A stretch of DNA of 64,000 nt from Nematostella vectensis (taxonomy: Eukaryota > Cnidaria > Anthozoa > Actiniaria > Edwardsiidae): contig NC_064040.1 of the NCBI RefSeq assembly GCF_932526225.1, forward strand, positions 12,066,856 to 12,130,855, written 5' to 3'. Below, one piece after another: positions 42,299 to 53,389 of the stretch. The notes beneath the pieces were generated by a model. It was not told where the DNA came from. It worked only from the letters and a program-made list of their open reading frames with translations, and made no database searches. Both the position numbers and the translations under genes were made by a program. Each line of letters opens with the position of its first letter. Position 1 is the first letter of the stretch.

Positions 42299-45200
42299 AG
42301 ATAGATAGATAACACTTTATTTATAACACGCTTGCCCCGACAACTATACTGAATGCTGATTTCCACTGGGGGCGTGTGGACTACTTACAACAAATATATA
42401 TATAAATATAATATAATCTAGCCTATATAATATCTATTATAAAAAACTGAGAAAGATAAAAGAATGAAATATAATATATTAATTAATTAATTAATTACTG
42501 TATGAAATATTGGTGAAAGTGTGAGCATTTAATTGATTTGAAAAGGCTTTTAAAGTTTGGCAACTTCTAATGTTTTCAGGGAGAGAGTTCCAAATTTTTG
42601 CTCCATTGTAACGGAAGCTTTTTTTCATAAATTCTGTTTTAGGGAGTGGTAGCTGAAGTGCGGTGTGGGAGCCTCTCAGGCAATAGGAGGTAAAGTTGGT
42701 CTTACTTTTAAAAAGATCAGTATGACAGCTCGGCGCAAGACCGTTAATCACTTTATACATTTGTTTTGTTTTTGTCCTCTGGACCTCCAGCGTATCCCAC
42801 CCAAGTTCCGCCAGAGCCCCAGAGGCCGGATCCTCACTGGATGTTCTGGTGATCACTCTTGCTGCTCTATTTTGGAGTTTTTGAAGTCTTTTGAAATTTC
42901 CCTGGCCGAGAGTATCCCACACTTTACTGCAGTAATTAAAATGTGGCCGAATAATTGCATTATGGATTGACAGTAAAGTGTCTCTGTCAACAAAGTCGCG
43001 AATTCGTCTTAAAGCTCCTATTCCAGAGCTGACTTTTTTTAGCGACATTGTCGACATGGTGATCCCAGTTGAGATGCTCATTAATTTCTATCCCGAGAAC
43101 CCTACTTTGTCTAATCTGCTTTAAGTTTTTATCGTCAATTGTAATATTAGGCTGACAAGGGAGGTTTCTCAGCTTATAATGAGAACCCATTACAAGAAAT
43201 TCTGTTTCAGCCACATTTAGACTCAATTTGTTGGCTAGCAACCACTCCTTAACATTCCCCAGGTCCACATTCATGGCCACCTCCACCTCTTCCATTGTTT
43301 CTCCCGATATCGTGAGATTAGTGTCATCCGCAAACATTCGTGGAGATGCACAACTTAGACATTGGGGAAGATCATTTATATATATAAGGAAGAATAGGGG
43401 ACCAAGAATTGAGCTCTTGCGGAATTCCACATTTAATTTGGCTTTCGGAAGACATAACTCCATTCAACTGGCATTTTTGTTTACGGTTGGTTAAGTAAGA
43501 CTGTAATAATAACAAGGCATTCCCCGTGATACCATACATTTCTAACTTGCGAAGTAATACCCCGTGGTTTACGGTATCAAATGCCTTTTTTAGGTCCAGA
43601 AATACGACCAAGTTAAACAATTTTCTATCCATGTTAACATACCAGCTGTTAGTACAATCGAGAAGCGCAGATGTGGTAGAATGTAACTTCCGAAAGCCAA
43701 ATTGGTGTTCAGATAGTATATTGTTTTTAATGAAATGGTCATACAGCTGTTCAAACATTATGTTCTCCATAAGCTGGCTAATCACTGGCAGGATAGAGAT
43801 AGGCCAATAGTTATCCGGTATATTCTTTGCCCCTTTTTTGAAAAGAGGTAGGACTCTGGCCATTTTCCACTCATCTGGAAAACAGCATGTAATTATCGCG
43901 TTGTTAAAGATATAAGAAAGCGACGGAGAAATAGAACTAGCAGCAGCTTTCAATATCTTGCTAGAGATTTTGTCAATACCAGTTGCCTTTGAGCTAGTGA
44001 GGTTGCTCAAGAGTTTCAAAACTTTGTTAGGAGACGACAATTTAAAATGTGTCATATTTACCTGGCAAGACTTAACAAAACTTTCAAATGATGTATTAGT
44101 GGGTGGCATTGAATTAGCTAAGTTTGGGCCAATATTAGAAAAATAGGAATTAAAGGCCTCAGCTATTTCTTCAGGAGAACTGATACTTTGATCATTAATT
44201 TCAGTTCGTTAACAACGCTTTGACCAGAATTGCGGCCAAGCAAATTGTTGATAGTCTTCCAGGCCTCCTTAGGATTGTTCTTTTGACTAGCAACCTTATT
44301 TCTATAAACGTTTGATTTTGCTTGCCGTAGAGCAATGTTGACTTTATTTCGAAAAGATTTATAGACTTCCCAGTCACTGGATAACTTAGACACCACTGCT
44401 TTGCGTTTTGCTTTATCCCTATGAATTATTAATTCTCTTATTTCCTTAGTTACCCATGGGTCACTGAAGGCTTATTTCTTTTTTAGCTGAACTGGTGCAT
44501 GTTTATCAAGTACATTGAGAAATAAATCCCTCCAAAAATCCCACATCTTATTTGCGTCTGGACATAAAACAATTTGCTCCCACGGCTGAGCAAGGAGATC
44601 ACGAGCAAAAAGTTCCTGATTGAATTTTTTCATGTTGCGGATCTCAATAGTATTTGCTTTTTTCCGCGAGCTTTTGTACGGATTTATTTTTCTTATGCCA
44701 TAGATAAGACTATGATCACTCAAACCAAGATGAATGACACCTGATGAGTTGATCTTTCTGGGCATGACGTGACAAAGTAATCAATTACACTTTTAGAATG
44801 CATTGTTATGCGAGTAGGTTCATTTAACAACTGAGAAAGCTGGTATGTTTCATATATCTTTTTAAGTCTTTTTGTTTTATTTTCAATAGGTCTTTTCATC
44901 AAACAACAATTTAAGTTCCCGAGGATCACATGTTCTTTGTTCACGTCATCTACAGCTTTGATCAATTGTTCCAGGTCATTGAAGTAATCGATTGGTGATT
45001 CAGGTCTATAGATTATAGAGACAAAGAATGGGCGGCTATGTGGTTTTGTTATTTCGACACAAACAGCCTCAACACTATCAGGAACAAGATCATTTCTTAT
45101 ACAATAATTAATTGAAGAGCGTAGATATAAACAAACACCACCACCATTTCGGTTCCTATCCTTCCTGATTATGTCGTAGCCCGGAATTCTCACTTCGCCA

Positions 45201-45893
45201 TCAGAAAAAGTAGAATCAAGTCTAGTCTCACTAAAGCCAAGAAGATCGAAGGATTTAAATAAATGGGAGATGCGAATTTCGTCTATGTAATTTGGTATGC
45301 TTACAATGTTGAGAAAAGGCATTTTAAAACCGCTTTTTATATCCGCTAGTTCACCCTGAATGCGATTGCAGAAAACTTGGAAACTTTCGTAGCTTAAACA
45401 GCCCGAGTGATTTTGATCGGCGGACACGCTAGAAACTTGATCATGTCTGAAGTTTGAATTTAGTCGGGAAATATCGTTGCCCCGTTGTGACTCACTTTCA
45501 TGCTCGAGAATATATGACTTTAATATATCCACCAATACTGGTTTTAAGCCAGATGTCAAGAGTTTCCTTTTTCCCAGTTCGATCTTGAGATCAGTCTTGT
45601 TTAGTGATCCCAAATCCCTTCCGTTCAGCGCTCTCTTGATGGCAGCAGACTCGGCTTCGGAAACTTTTATCGAAGCAGCGTCCTGAGCAGAGTTATTCAC
45701 ATTACTGGAAAAATTTTTTCCGAAAATACACAACCTCCGGCAAATCAATGCTACCTGGTGAGACTACTTGCCCTAGATCTGATAAGGATTGAGATCGCCG
45801 TAGTTTAGAGGCGGTTTTGAAGGAAGTTCTGACATTTTGTAAGGGAGCTTCTGAAACACGTCTGTCCGCCATTGCTAATTCGCGCATATAGCC
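42299..45893 (-). mobile_element. CR1/L2-like LINE, nearly full length, with frameshifts
   Basis: The 3' end on the minus strand is a (tatc)n tail (42299-42312), typical of CR1/L2 elements. An N-terminal region (45887-45702) leads to a SAP-like stretch 'LNKTDLKIELGKRKLLTSG' (about 45600). Next is an APE-type endonuclease (about 45330-44740: 'FSETRLDSTF', 'NGGGVCLYLRSS', 'IDYFVTS', and 'GLSDHSLI' in a shifted frame; the usual GDFN is 'GNLN'). The reverse transcriptase follows (44109-43000: 'FLDLKKAFDTVNHGVL', 'RMFADDTNL'). The C-terminus at 42491 reads 'WNSLPENIRSC'. At least four frameshifts make it inactive. Confidence 0.9.
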
Positions 45894-45992
45894 TTACTTA
45901 TAATTTCGAAAAATGGGGTACTGTTTCAGCTATTGTGGTGTGGTCCACATACTTTCAAGTTAGAGTGTTGGCTAGCCTGAGATCGTTAATCA

Positions 45993-46475
45993 TTACGAGG
46001 ACATCCATGTGTCCAGCTTGGTACCTTGAGGCACTCCAGCGGGACTCAAACAGGCAGTCTGAAGATAGTTTAACTCGCTGTTTGCGGTGCGTGAGAATGT
46101 CTGCGACCCAGTACGCGAGGAATGTTGAGACCAAAGATCTTGCAAACCAAACAGAGCGACCCTGAATGGCGATCTTGTGGCGTCGGTTGCCAGGGCAGAG
46201 TAAAGAGAGTTGATGATTTCGGGATGCCTTCGTGCTGGTCGGGGCCCACGACTTTCAGCACCGCAGGTCCTACGTAGGAGGGTACCAATAAACTCAGCAA
46301 GTTTGGAAATAGCAGGGGTCAGGGAAATAGGACGTAGGTGTTTGTTCACCTCAACAACTGGCTTTAGCTTTGGAACTGGAACAACATCAGCAAGTTTCCA
46401 CGGTGGGAAGAGTCCTTTTTCTCTGAAACTACTGTTACCACATTGACTCCTGGCTAGTTTAGCTATATTTGCCAA
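45993..46475 (-). pseudogene. LINE reverse transcriptase fragment
   Basis: 'KLADVVPVPKLKPVVEVNKH', 'LRPISLTPAISKLAE' and 'PAGVPQGTKL' are conserved RT blocks. Internal frameshifts are visible ('VLKVVGPDQHEGIPKSSTL' lies in another frame). The copy is truncated before FADD. Same clade as 40497-41177. Confidence 0.8.
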
Positions 46476-46479
46476 AAAA

Positions 46480-46975
46480 AACAGACCGAAAAAATATACC
46501 TCCCCCTATTTTGAGTTTATACAGCCTGACAAAGTCAAACATTGCTGCACCTAGTCAGCGGTATCCTAGCTTTCCAACAGTGCTTTGCGGTCCCATTTTT
46601 AATCCCTCCCTGTTGTGCTAAAACGAGCACAAATTGATGGTTGTCTGTATTCTTCATAAAAAATACAGCTATGAGCATATTGGGAGAGAGCCTTAGGGCA
46701 TCATGAAGTCTATTTGGGCATAATTAAGTCCTGTGCTCATGGATATTTGCAAGCAAAGGTGATTTTTTTTCTTGTTTTCGTGTTTGGCTGAATAAGAAAA
46801 TAATTTTACAACAAGATGAACTGCAATTCCTTGGGGTTCATTTTGGGGACTCTTGGGGATCGTTTCGGGTCCCGGGATAAGTTGGGGAACTTTTGGGGAT
46901 CGTTTCGGGTCCTGGGATCATTTCGGGTCCTGTACAGGTATCTATTTGTGTCTTGAGCTGTGTTTGCTGAGGAGT
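46480..46975. repeat. Interspersed repeat copy 2, with 'ggggatcgtttcgggtcc' units
   Basis: Partner of 18660-19065. In this copy about 100 bp of short repeats (46838-46937, 'ggggatcgtttcgggtcc' and variants) separate the two shared blocks. Confidence 0.65.
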
Positions 46976-47029
46976 CGCCAACTGAACAATAAAGCAAATG
47001 CTAGGAGTCCAGTCTGGAAATACTTTGCA

Positions 47030-47530
47030 TTATACCATGGGCTCACATGGTTTTTCTGGGTTGTTCTGGGGGCACTCGATGCAGATGTGGAAGGACTGTA
47101 AGAGTTTAGCTCTTATGCTATAAGGGATCCGTCCATTGTTACGCGGAACCATTCTACGGAACTTGGGGCCACTCGAAACTTGGGGCCACTCAATATCGAA
47201 CTGCTGGAAGTGAGTCACTACTTTCTGAGTAGCTGTGTCACATTCCTTTTCAAAAACAACTGATGTGATCTTTCGCCTTGTGTTATTCTCCCTAACTGGA
47301 GTCAGCAAAGCAGTTCCTAATATATTATCACCTGTAAGCTGTGTCTCTGCTGACTTGAGGTCTACTGGGCAATCGAGATTGACACACTTTACCTTTTTGG
47401 GGCATTTCTGTCATACAGTCTAGGCAAACTCTAGTTGTTTTCTTCTCAATTTGTCTCACTTTTCCATCAATGTCATAAGTACAATCACCATCACCTCTGA
47501 CGTTCTGCTCTTTGATAACTCGCTAAAGGC
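47030..47530 (-). pseudogene. Degenerate ORF, possible transposon exon
   Basis: Unrecognised. Minus frame 47308-47030 has 'RRKITSVVFEKECDTAT' and can be extended upstream to 'GDGDCTYDIDGKVRQIEKKT'. Cys and His are frequent. There is no clear splice pattern. It may belong to the same element as the Mutator-like relic. Confidence 0.3.
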
Positions 47531-48017
47531 ACTACTACAGAAGCTGTTTATTCTAAAAATTAAAAAACAGTTATTAAAAAATTATATTAACGATTTACTG
47601 GTATACATGCAATGTACTATTAAATAACCTTTTAGGATCTTGCAATGATGTTGAAAAGTTAAACAAATCCCACAATGGGCTGTATGGGCTGTATTCTTGT
47701 TTAGGTTATTATTTTAACTGGTTTTGTATTTATTAGTTTTTTTTGATATCTTGTAATACTGACTCAAGTCAGAGTAAGCTAAATCCTTGAAAGCTCGTGT
47801 AATATTGCGACCAAAATTTTTAATAAGGGGCAAACTTTCAATTAAACTATTTTCTTTCAAACAACTTTCATATGACACACATTCAAGCTCACAGATACAT
47901 CTTTCCTTAGATTTTCGATTTTGTCGTTTCTAATCTTTCCTCAAGATTAGAAACGACGTGGGGTAGAATTCTAAAATTAAACGAGACTTACCTGTAAGTC
48001 GAAGTTTGATTTGGATT
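47531..48017. other. Spacer and DIRS 3' flank with a perfect hairpin
   Basis: AT-rich. 47923-47937 'gtcgtttctaatctt' is repeated inverted at 47943-47957 with a 5-nt loop, 60 bp past the recombinase ORF. It could be part of the DIRS terminus. No gene seen. Confidence 0.5.
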
Positions 48018-49077
48018 CTATCTTGTCATCAGTAACCCTGCACTAGCGCTACAAGATGCGGCTGCAGTTCTGCTACTGTGCGCAGAAAATACGTTCGTGT
48101 CAATCCCACTGTCTTGTAGTGTAGATTTAACCCATCTGGCGACAGTGGCATTCGTGACAGGGTTGTGCGGCTTTGCGTGACTAATCAGAAGGGCCGTGTG
48201 TTGACCTCGTAATGTTTGCGTACGCTGAACGTAGCTATTTATAAGTGTAACCGGCATAATCTATTATCGGCCTCATAAACGTGAAGCTTTATTGGTTGTA
48301 TGTGCTTTCCTGGTCTTGAAGTTTTTAGAGGCTCCCTAATTGTGAACACGATCTTTTTATCCATGATTTGCATGTATTTAGTGTCAAGTTTGACTAGAGT
48401 TTGACATCGTTGAACTGTTAATATCGCCAAGAGAGTTGTGAGTTTCTTGGTTATTTCCTTAAGTGATAGTTCCATATGGGCCGGCAAAGATCGAAGATAC
48501 TGAAGCACTATGTCCCAGATATGTTTATACCTAGGCAGCGAAGGCCTCAGCTCGAAAATACCTTTCAGGAAACGTGTCACTAGGGGATGTTCACCGAAGG
48601 TGCCGTTGCTAGTGGTTATGCCTGTAGATAATGCGGACCGGGCTGTGTTAATAGCACTATAGCCCAGACCCTCATTGTATAGCCGTGTGAGGAAAGTTAG
48701 CCCATCTTGCACTGTTGCGCGTTCCAATGAGATTGCGTTATCTTTGCAAAATGCCAACCAACGCTGTAAATACACATTGTATTGTTTACACGTGCCCGTC
48801 CTCCAGGACTCCATAATGATATCGATAGTCTCCTTTCCTAGTTCGTTATGTTCTAGGGTTTGCCGGATAAGAGGCAGACCAGCAGGCGAAGGGACTTGTG
48901 CAGCGGGTGTATCTCGTGAGGGTGACCCGGCAATGACAGCATGTTCCTCTGTGGGCCGAGGGTGGTCGGTTGCTTGAGACACATGGTCTTGACTTTCGGG
49001 TACCAAGCTTGTGTCGGCCAGTCGGGGACGACACAGATTCCCGTTGCGTGGTCCTGTTGGACTTTCTGCAGAAAAGT
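48018..49077 (-). pseudogene. DIRS linker and tyrosine recombinase
   Basis: After the linker ('SQATDHPRPTEEHAVIAG'), the N-terminal SAM-like core domain spans about 48850-48500 ('WRTGTCKQYNVYLQRW', 'FLTRLYNEGLGYSAIN'). The catalytic part contains the first Arg in 'AILTVQRCQTLVKL' (about 48420). After a frameshift at about 48250 comes the HxxR box 'FSAHSSRTAAAS' (about 48080). The terminal Tyr box was not found, because the frame ends at 48018. The upstream RNase H frame continues across the CACTA site as 'TFLQKVQQDHATGICVVP'. Confidence 0.88.
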
Positions 49078-49500
49078 CACTGGACGAAAAAACGGATTTG
49101 CAGATTATAGTAAATATGTTTTGCAACTATGGTGAAGTCCATATTTACTCGCCTTTACTCAAATTCAAATATTAAATTTGCTTTATATTTGGCACCAAGA
49201 CAAACCAAGTGAAGGCCTATTTTACTTCATATTTGCTAATATTTCAAAAACAGTGCAAAGAACGGATTTGCAGTTCTATTCACGCACCGGTAAATACGAT
49301 AGCAAATGTTATGTTTTCGTCATGTTTGCTTGCATTTGCTCATGATGCAAAGAGTGTATATTCATTATATTTACTACTACAGCAAGGGTCACTTTTGCAA
49401 ATTATTTGCCCATCAAAAAACATCTTAGCAAATTTGCCTTTTGCACGGCGTGCGAATGTTACCAATTAATACATTTGTTCTAAATTTGCAGTTAGGACAA
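49078..49500. repeat. CACTA left terminus with subterminal motifs
   Basis: Terminal repeat followed by many 'caaat/atttgc' motifs. 'aacggatttgcag' at about 49088 recurs at about 49261. Such subterminal arrays are the transposase-binding regions in CACTA elements. Confidence 0.7.
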
Positions 49501-49980
49501 ACCAATAGATCCCATCTGCCCCTTCCCACAAAATATGTTAAGATATATACAGAGAGACCAACAAGCATATCTACTGAAATCATTTATTTCATGTATTTTC
49601 TGTAATCAGTAAAATATAATCGGTATTTATACATTTGGTTTGGTCCAATAAGTGTATATTTCAAAATCAATAAATTACTATAAACATTATTTTATCAGCT
49701 CTTGGTCAAAGTAATAATTCTTTAAATATTATTCTTTCAATATTCTAAATAAATCACTTCTCCTTTATATAATAAATTGTAGCCTCATCTACTGTTTTTC
49801 GAGGAAAATAGTTCAATAATAAATCTGAATACTCATAAACTCGTTGTGAATTTGTAAATCAAAGTCGATCACTATATGCTTCAACAATAACATTTTTTGT
49901 GCCAACGCACAAGTCCATCATTCATAGCAAAATAGAGAAGATGGTGCTATTTCGAAAAGAATAGCTTGCATGTAGACAAC
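49501..49980. other. Non-coding interior of the CACTA element
   Basis: AT-rich, no ORF; 3' flank of the second ORF. Confidence 0.5.
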
Positions 49981-52900
49981 CTAAAGCTGATGCTTCACAG
50001 CCCAATCGGGAGCATCAATTGGTGCAGTTCTTTTCGAATTAGCACCATCTTTCATCCTGTACATCATGTTTGTGCTTCTCTGGCCCCTGCCCTTCCTAAC
50101 TTTTTTTTCTAAGTAGGCCATCAATGAATCGGCCTCCTCACTCCTCCATGGAAGCTTATGCTTGTAAAGCAGTTTAGGTGCTTCCTCGGCAGACCTCCCA
50201 TTTTCTCCATCAGACCCTGTGTGCTCCGAGGACATATAGCCCACGGACATGATTTCAAAGTATTTCCCTTTTCTCTCCTCGTTGATGCTGGAGCTTTCCC
50301 TCAAGGTCTTTTTTCGTAGCGTTGTTTTCTACAAAAAGAGAAGAGAAACAAATGTATTTGATTTTCTGAATATTGTGAGTTGTTGTCCAGGGAATTCTTG
50401 CCTTTTTGAATCATGCATTTAAAATTGAGATTTGGGCCTTGACTATATAAACTGAATCACAAGAGTACCTTGTTTTCATGTGACTGTGAAATAGATACTA
50501 ACCAAATACCTACTGCTATACACAATGAAGGTAATTTTTATTGTATTTTCCTTTTCACTCTTGACTAGTAGACACTATTAAACACTGATTATTAGTAGTT
50601 TTTGTTTCAAAGTCAGATGAATACCACTCTAAGGGGCCATTTACATAGACTAGGGTTCCTCGGGTGGGGGGGGGGGGTGGATTTGGATTTGATAATTGGT
50701 AGAAATATCAAGCAATAGTCTGGCAATGGGATAGGAGACCAACATCTTAGAGGATTAAGGTATTTATAATTATCTATGCAATAGCTATCACATCAATCAT
50801 TAGTTTTAGTCATACTCACTGTGTTAAGCCGGCTGCGCTTTCTCTGCCTGTTTAAGGTGGCATCATAACTGTCATTTGCTTTTGTGACATGCCCCCTCTT
50901 TTTAGTTCTGAAATGGACATGCATTGCAGCTGCAGCAGGATTTTTCCATAGGGGTGGTTGCAGTACTAATTTGAACTGATGGGGAGTATAATGGATCATT
51001 GATTAAATGGGTATCATCATGGGTATATGTATAGGTGTATGGTGGATGTGTGCCCCTGGTCATGAGTCAAGGCTAGTAGCGAAAGGCCTTTGAGGAAGCA
51101 GACGATTTTGCCTTCAATCTAAACAGTTTGGTTTCTTAACAATATCCAGGGTCCAGAATAAGCTTTTGAAAAAGGTTGTCTGCTGAGATGAACGGTCATA
51201 CTCACTGTTGACCTAGGAGACAACTCTCCGTCACACAAACAAACCTTTTATGGCAGTTGACGATGACTTGCTATCCGTACTGCGCACTCCCGCAAATATG
51301 CCACGACTAACTTCTTTGTTGAAGTCATCATCATAACTAAAATAGACAATGACAAGTTTTATTTTTTATTGTACTATATATTTATTTGAACCGGAACTTG
51401 AACAATCGTTAAATTGTTATTATAATTATTAAAACATATTTAGTCAATTATTTGGCCAAAGAGCTTTAGAGACTGATCAGGTTTTGTTTTGTTTAGCCCT
51501 TCTAATTTCTAGGGTGTCAGGATGCCTGTGCCAAGTGATCAGATAGACTTAAGTTTTGCCGAAATCCCAGGTCGTATGCTGATCAGTTCCATCTTCGTCG
51601 TCATGGCTGAGCTCTGACCTGCCTAACATGAGCCTAAAACAAAATGTTCTATCATTACAACTTGAAACTTCTTTGTAGGGATTTTGAATGACCAATACGC
51701 ACACCCAATGCTTTAAAGGGTATAATCACTGTAAGGTGATTAGAATGTGAGAAATCAATACTCTCATATAATCAACATGAAAAATCTCTCTGCTACATAT
51801 AAGCTATGAGTCATTATGAGTCCATTCGTCCAGCTTTAAATTGTCTACTCTACTCCATGGAATATTCAAGACCCCGGGGTGCTGGGGTGGGGTTCCCGAA
51901 ATGTCAGGCGCAGCCGCTTGGCAAGAAAACATACAACTAGAAAATGGCGGGCAATCAAGTTTTCCTTTCGCTAGCAGCTTTAGCAGCGTCGTTTCAAAGC
52001 TGTCCTTTACTTTTATAGATTTTACTGACCCAACAATCCAATCAAACGCAATATCTCGGATGGACGTCACCCTGGGTTTGAACCGTTTACATGACAAAAA
52101 GGCAACCGGCTAGCCTAGCAACCCACCTCAGCCAACCAAGTCCCGGTGGGGCGCCCCACTCACCATGTAAACACAACGAGGATTAAGACAGAGATTATAT
52201 TGAGAGTCGGGGACCTCACCTAACTGGGGGGCCCCACCGACCCAGGGTCCCCCGCTACCATGTACTGTAAACAGATCAGTATGGCACACAAGTAAAATGG
52301 AAGCCTCAAGGCAGTCTTATATGCCAGCCCAGTAAACTGAAAACATTCTGGTAGTTTAAAAAACAGGACTGTTAAAAAAAGGGGAAATTTAAATATGACT
52401 TACCGTCAATTCTCGATCAAGTCGTCGACCTCGTCTCCCTTTCTTGAGCTCCTCGGTTTCCTGCTCTTTTGCTCGGAGGGTCTCGGGGAGCTGCTGGTTC
52501 AATGCAGCTTGCTGCGCTACAAATCCTCGCATTTGTGCGATAAATTGTTGGTCGTTCGGCTGCTGATTCATTGGTGGCGGGTTCAGTTCATTTAGCCTCA
52601 GAGGGTCCAGAACTTGTCTTGTTTGTTCTGCCCTCTGATCTCCTCGTGGTCGGGGAACATGGGGAGGTGAATGCAGCATCGAGGGCATTGGTGGTGGCGT
52701 ATTTATACCTTCGGCTGACGAGGACGTGTTGCTAGCGTTACTAGTCGAGGATGAGGCAAAATCGAGTGATCTCGAGGAACCAGAGTGACTTCTTGCCGCC
52801 GACATCGAAGGGGAACTGTTGTTCCTCAAACCCGAAGAAGCGTCGCGAATGGGGGAAAGATCGGACTCGTCGCTGGACGACGATTCTCGCCTTTCAATGG

Positions 52901-53114
52901 GCGTTGACGAATCTATAGGTACCCGGCGATTGAGCTGCTCTACTTGTTCTTGAAGGACTGGCGGGTTTTCAGATCGAGCAGTTTGGGCGCCATCTATTTC
53001 ACCACGTTCTCTTGAGCTAACATTTGCAACCGAAGCGCTTGCATTTTTGCTATGTCGAGCTGCTGCTTCTTTGTTTTGCTTGGAGGATTTTCGGTTCCTT
53101 TATGATCTAGCCAT
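49981..53114 (-). CDS. CACTA-encoded second protein (accessory, TnpA-like role?), 404 aa
   Basis: Exons 53114-52404, 50975-50820 and 50328-49981 are joined at consensus GT..AG sites with phases all 0 (711+156+348 bp). The N-terminal half is Ser/Pro/Gln-rich and disordered. It ends in a charged segment, exon 2 has 'LQPPLWKNPAAAAMHVHFRT', and the C-terminus reads 'KLPWRSEEADSLMAYLEKKV', which recalls a short Myb-like helix. Codon 5 is TAA (53102-53100), so this copy begins 'MARS-stop'; the frame is otherwise clean. It is transcribed divergently from the transposase with starts 276 bp apart. CACTA elements generally encode a second DNA-binding protein, and I infer that role. It is inactive unless translation starts elsewhere. 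Confidence 0.7.
50976..52403. other. Intron 1 of the CACTA second gene
   Basis: Contains a GC-rich repeat-like stretch at about 51860-52270 ('ccccggggtgctggggtggg', 'ggtggggcgccccac'), probably a nested non-autonomous element. No additional exon is needed to keep phase. Confidence 0.5.
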
Positions 53115-53389
53115 TTTAAAAGACCCAAGCAACGAAAATCACAATAAACGAGAAAGTATTTTAAAGAACAACTATAGATGCGTGCGAGTTTAAGCGCCAA
53201 ATGATTTGAATCCAGCACTCTTTGTTTGAAGACTCCAAAGCTCAAGAATCATGCATGCCTGTCATTCCAATGTACGCTGCTTGCGCTCATTGGTCAAACA
53301 TCTGCATTCACGTGGCAGAGCATGATAGCTATCCGTGTGTAGTCTGTATCTTTGTACAGCGGTATACCAATTCAAAACATACATTGAAG
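53115..53389. promoter_or_regulatory. Divergent promoter region of the CACTA element
   Basis: The 275 bp between the start codons of the second ORF (-) and the transposase (+). No clear TATA box at a fixed distance from either start. Inferred from gene arrangement alone. Confidence 0.45.

Noticed and set aside
51804-52097. Extra exon of the CACTA second ORF
   Set aside because: Exons on either side join in phase without it, and it overlaps repeat-like GC-rich sequence.
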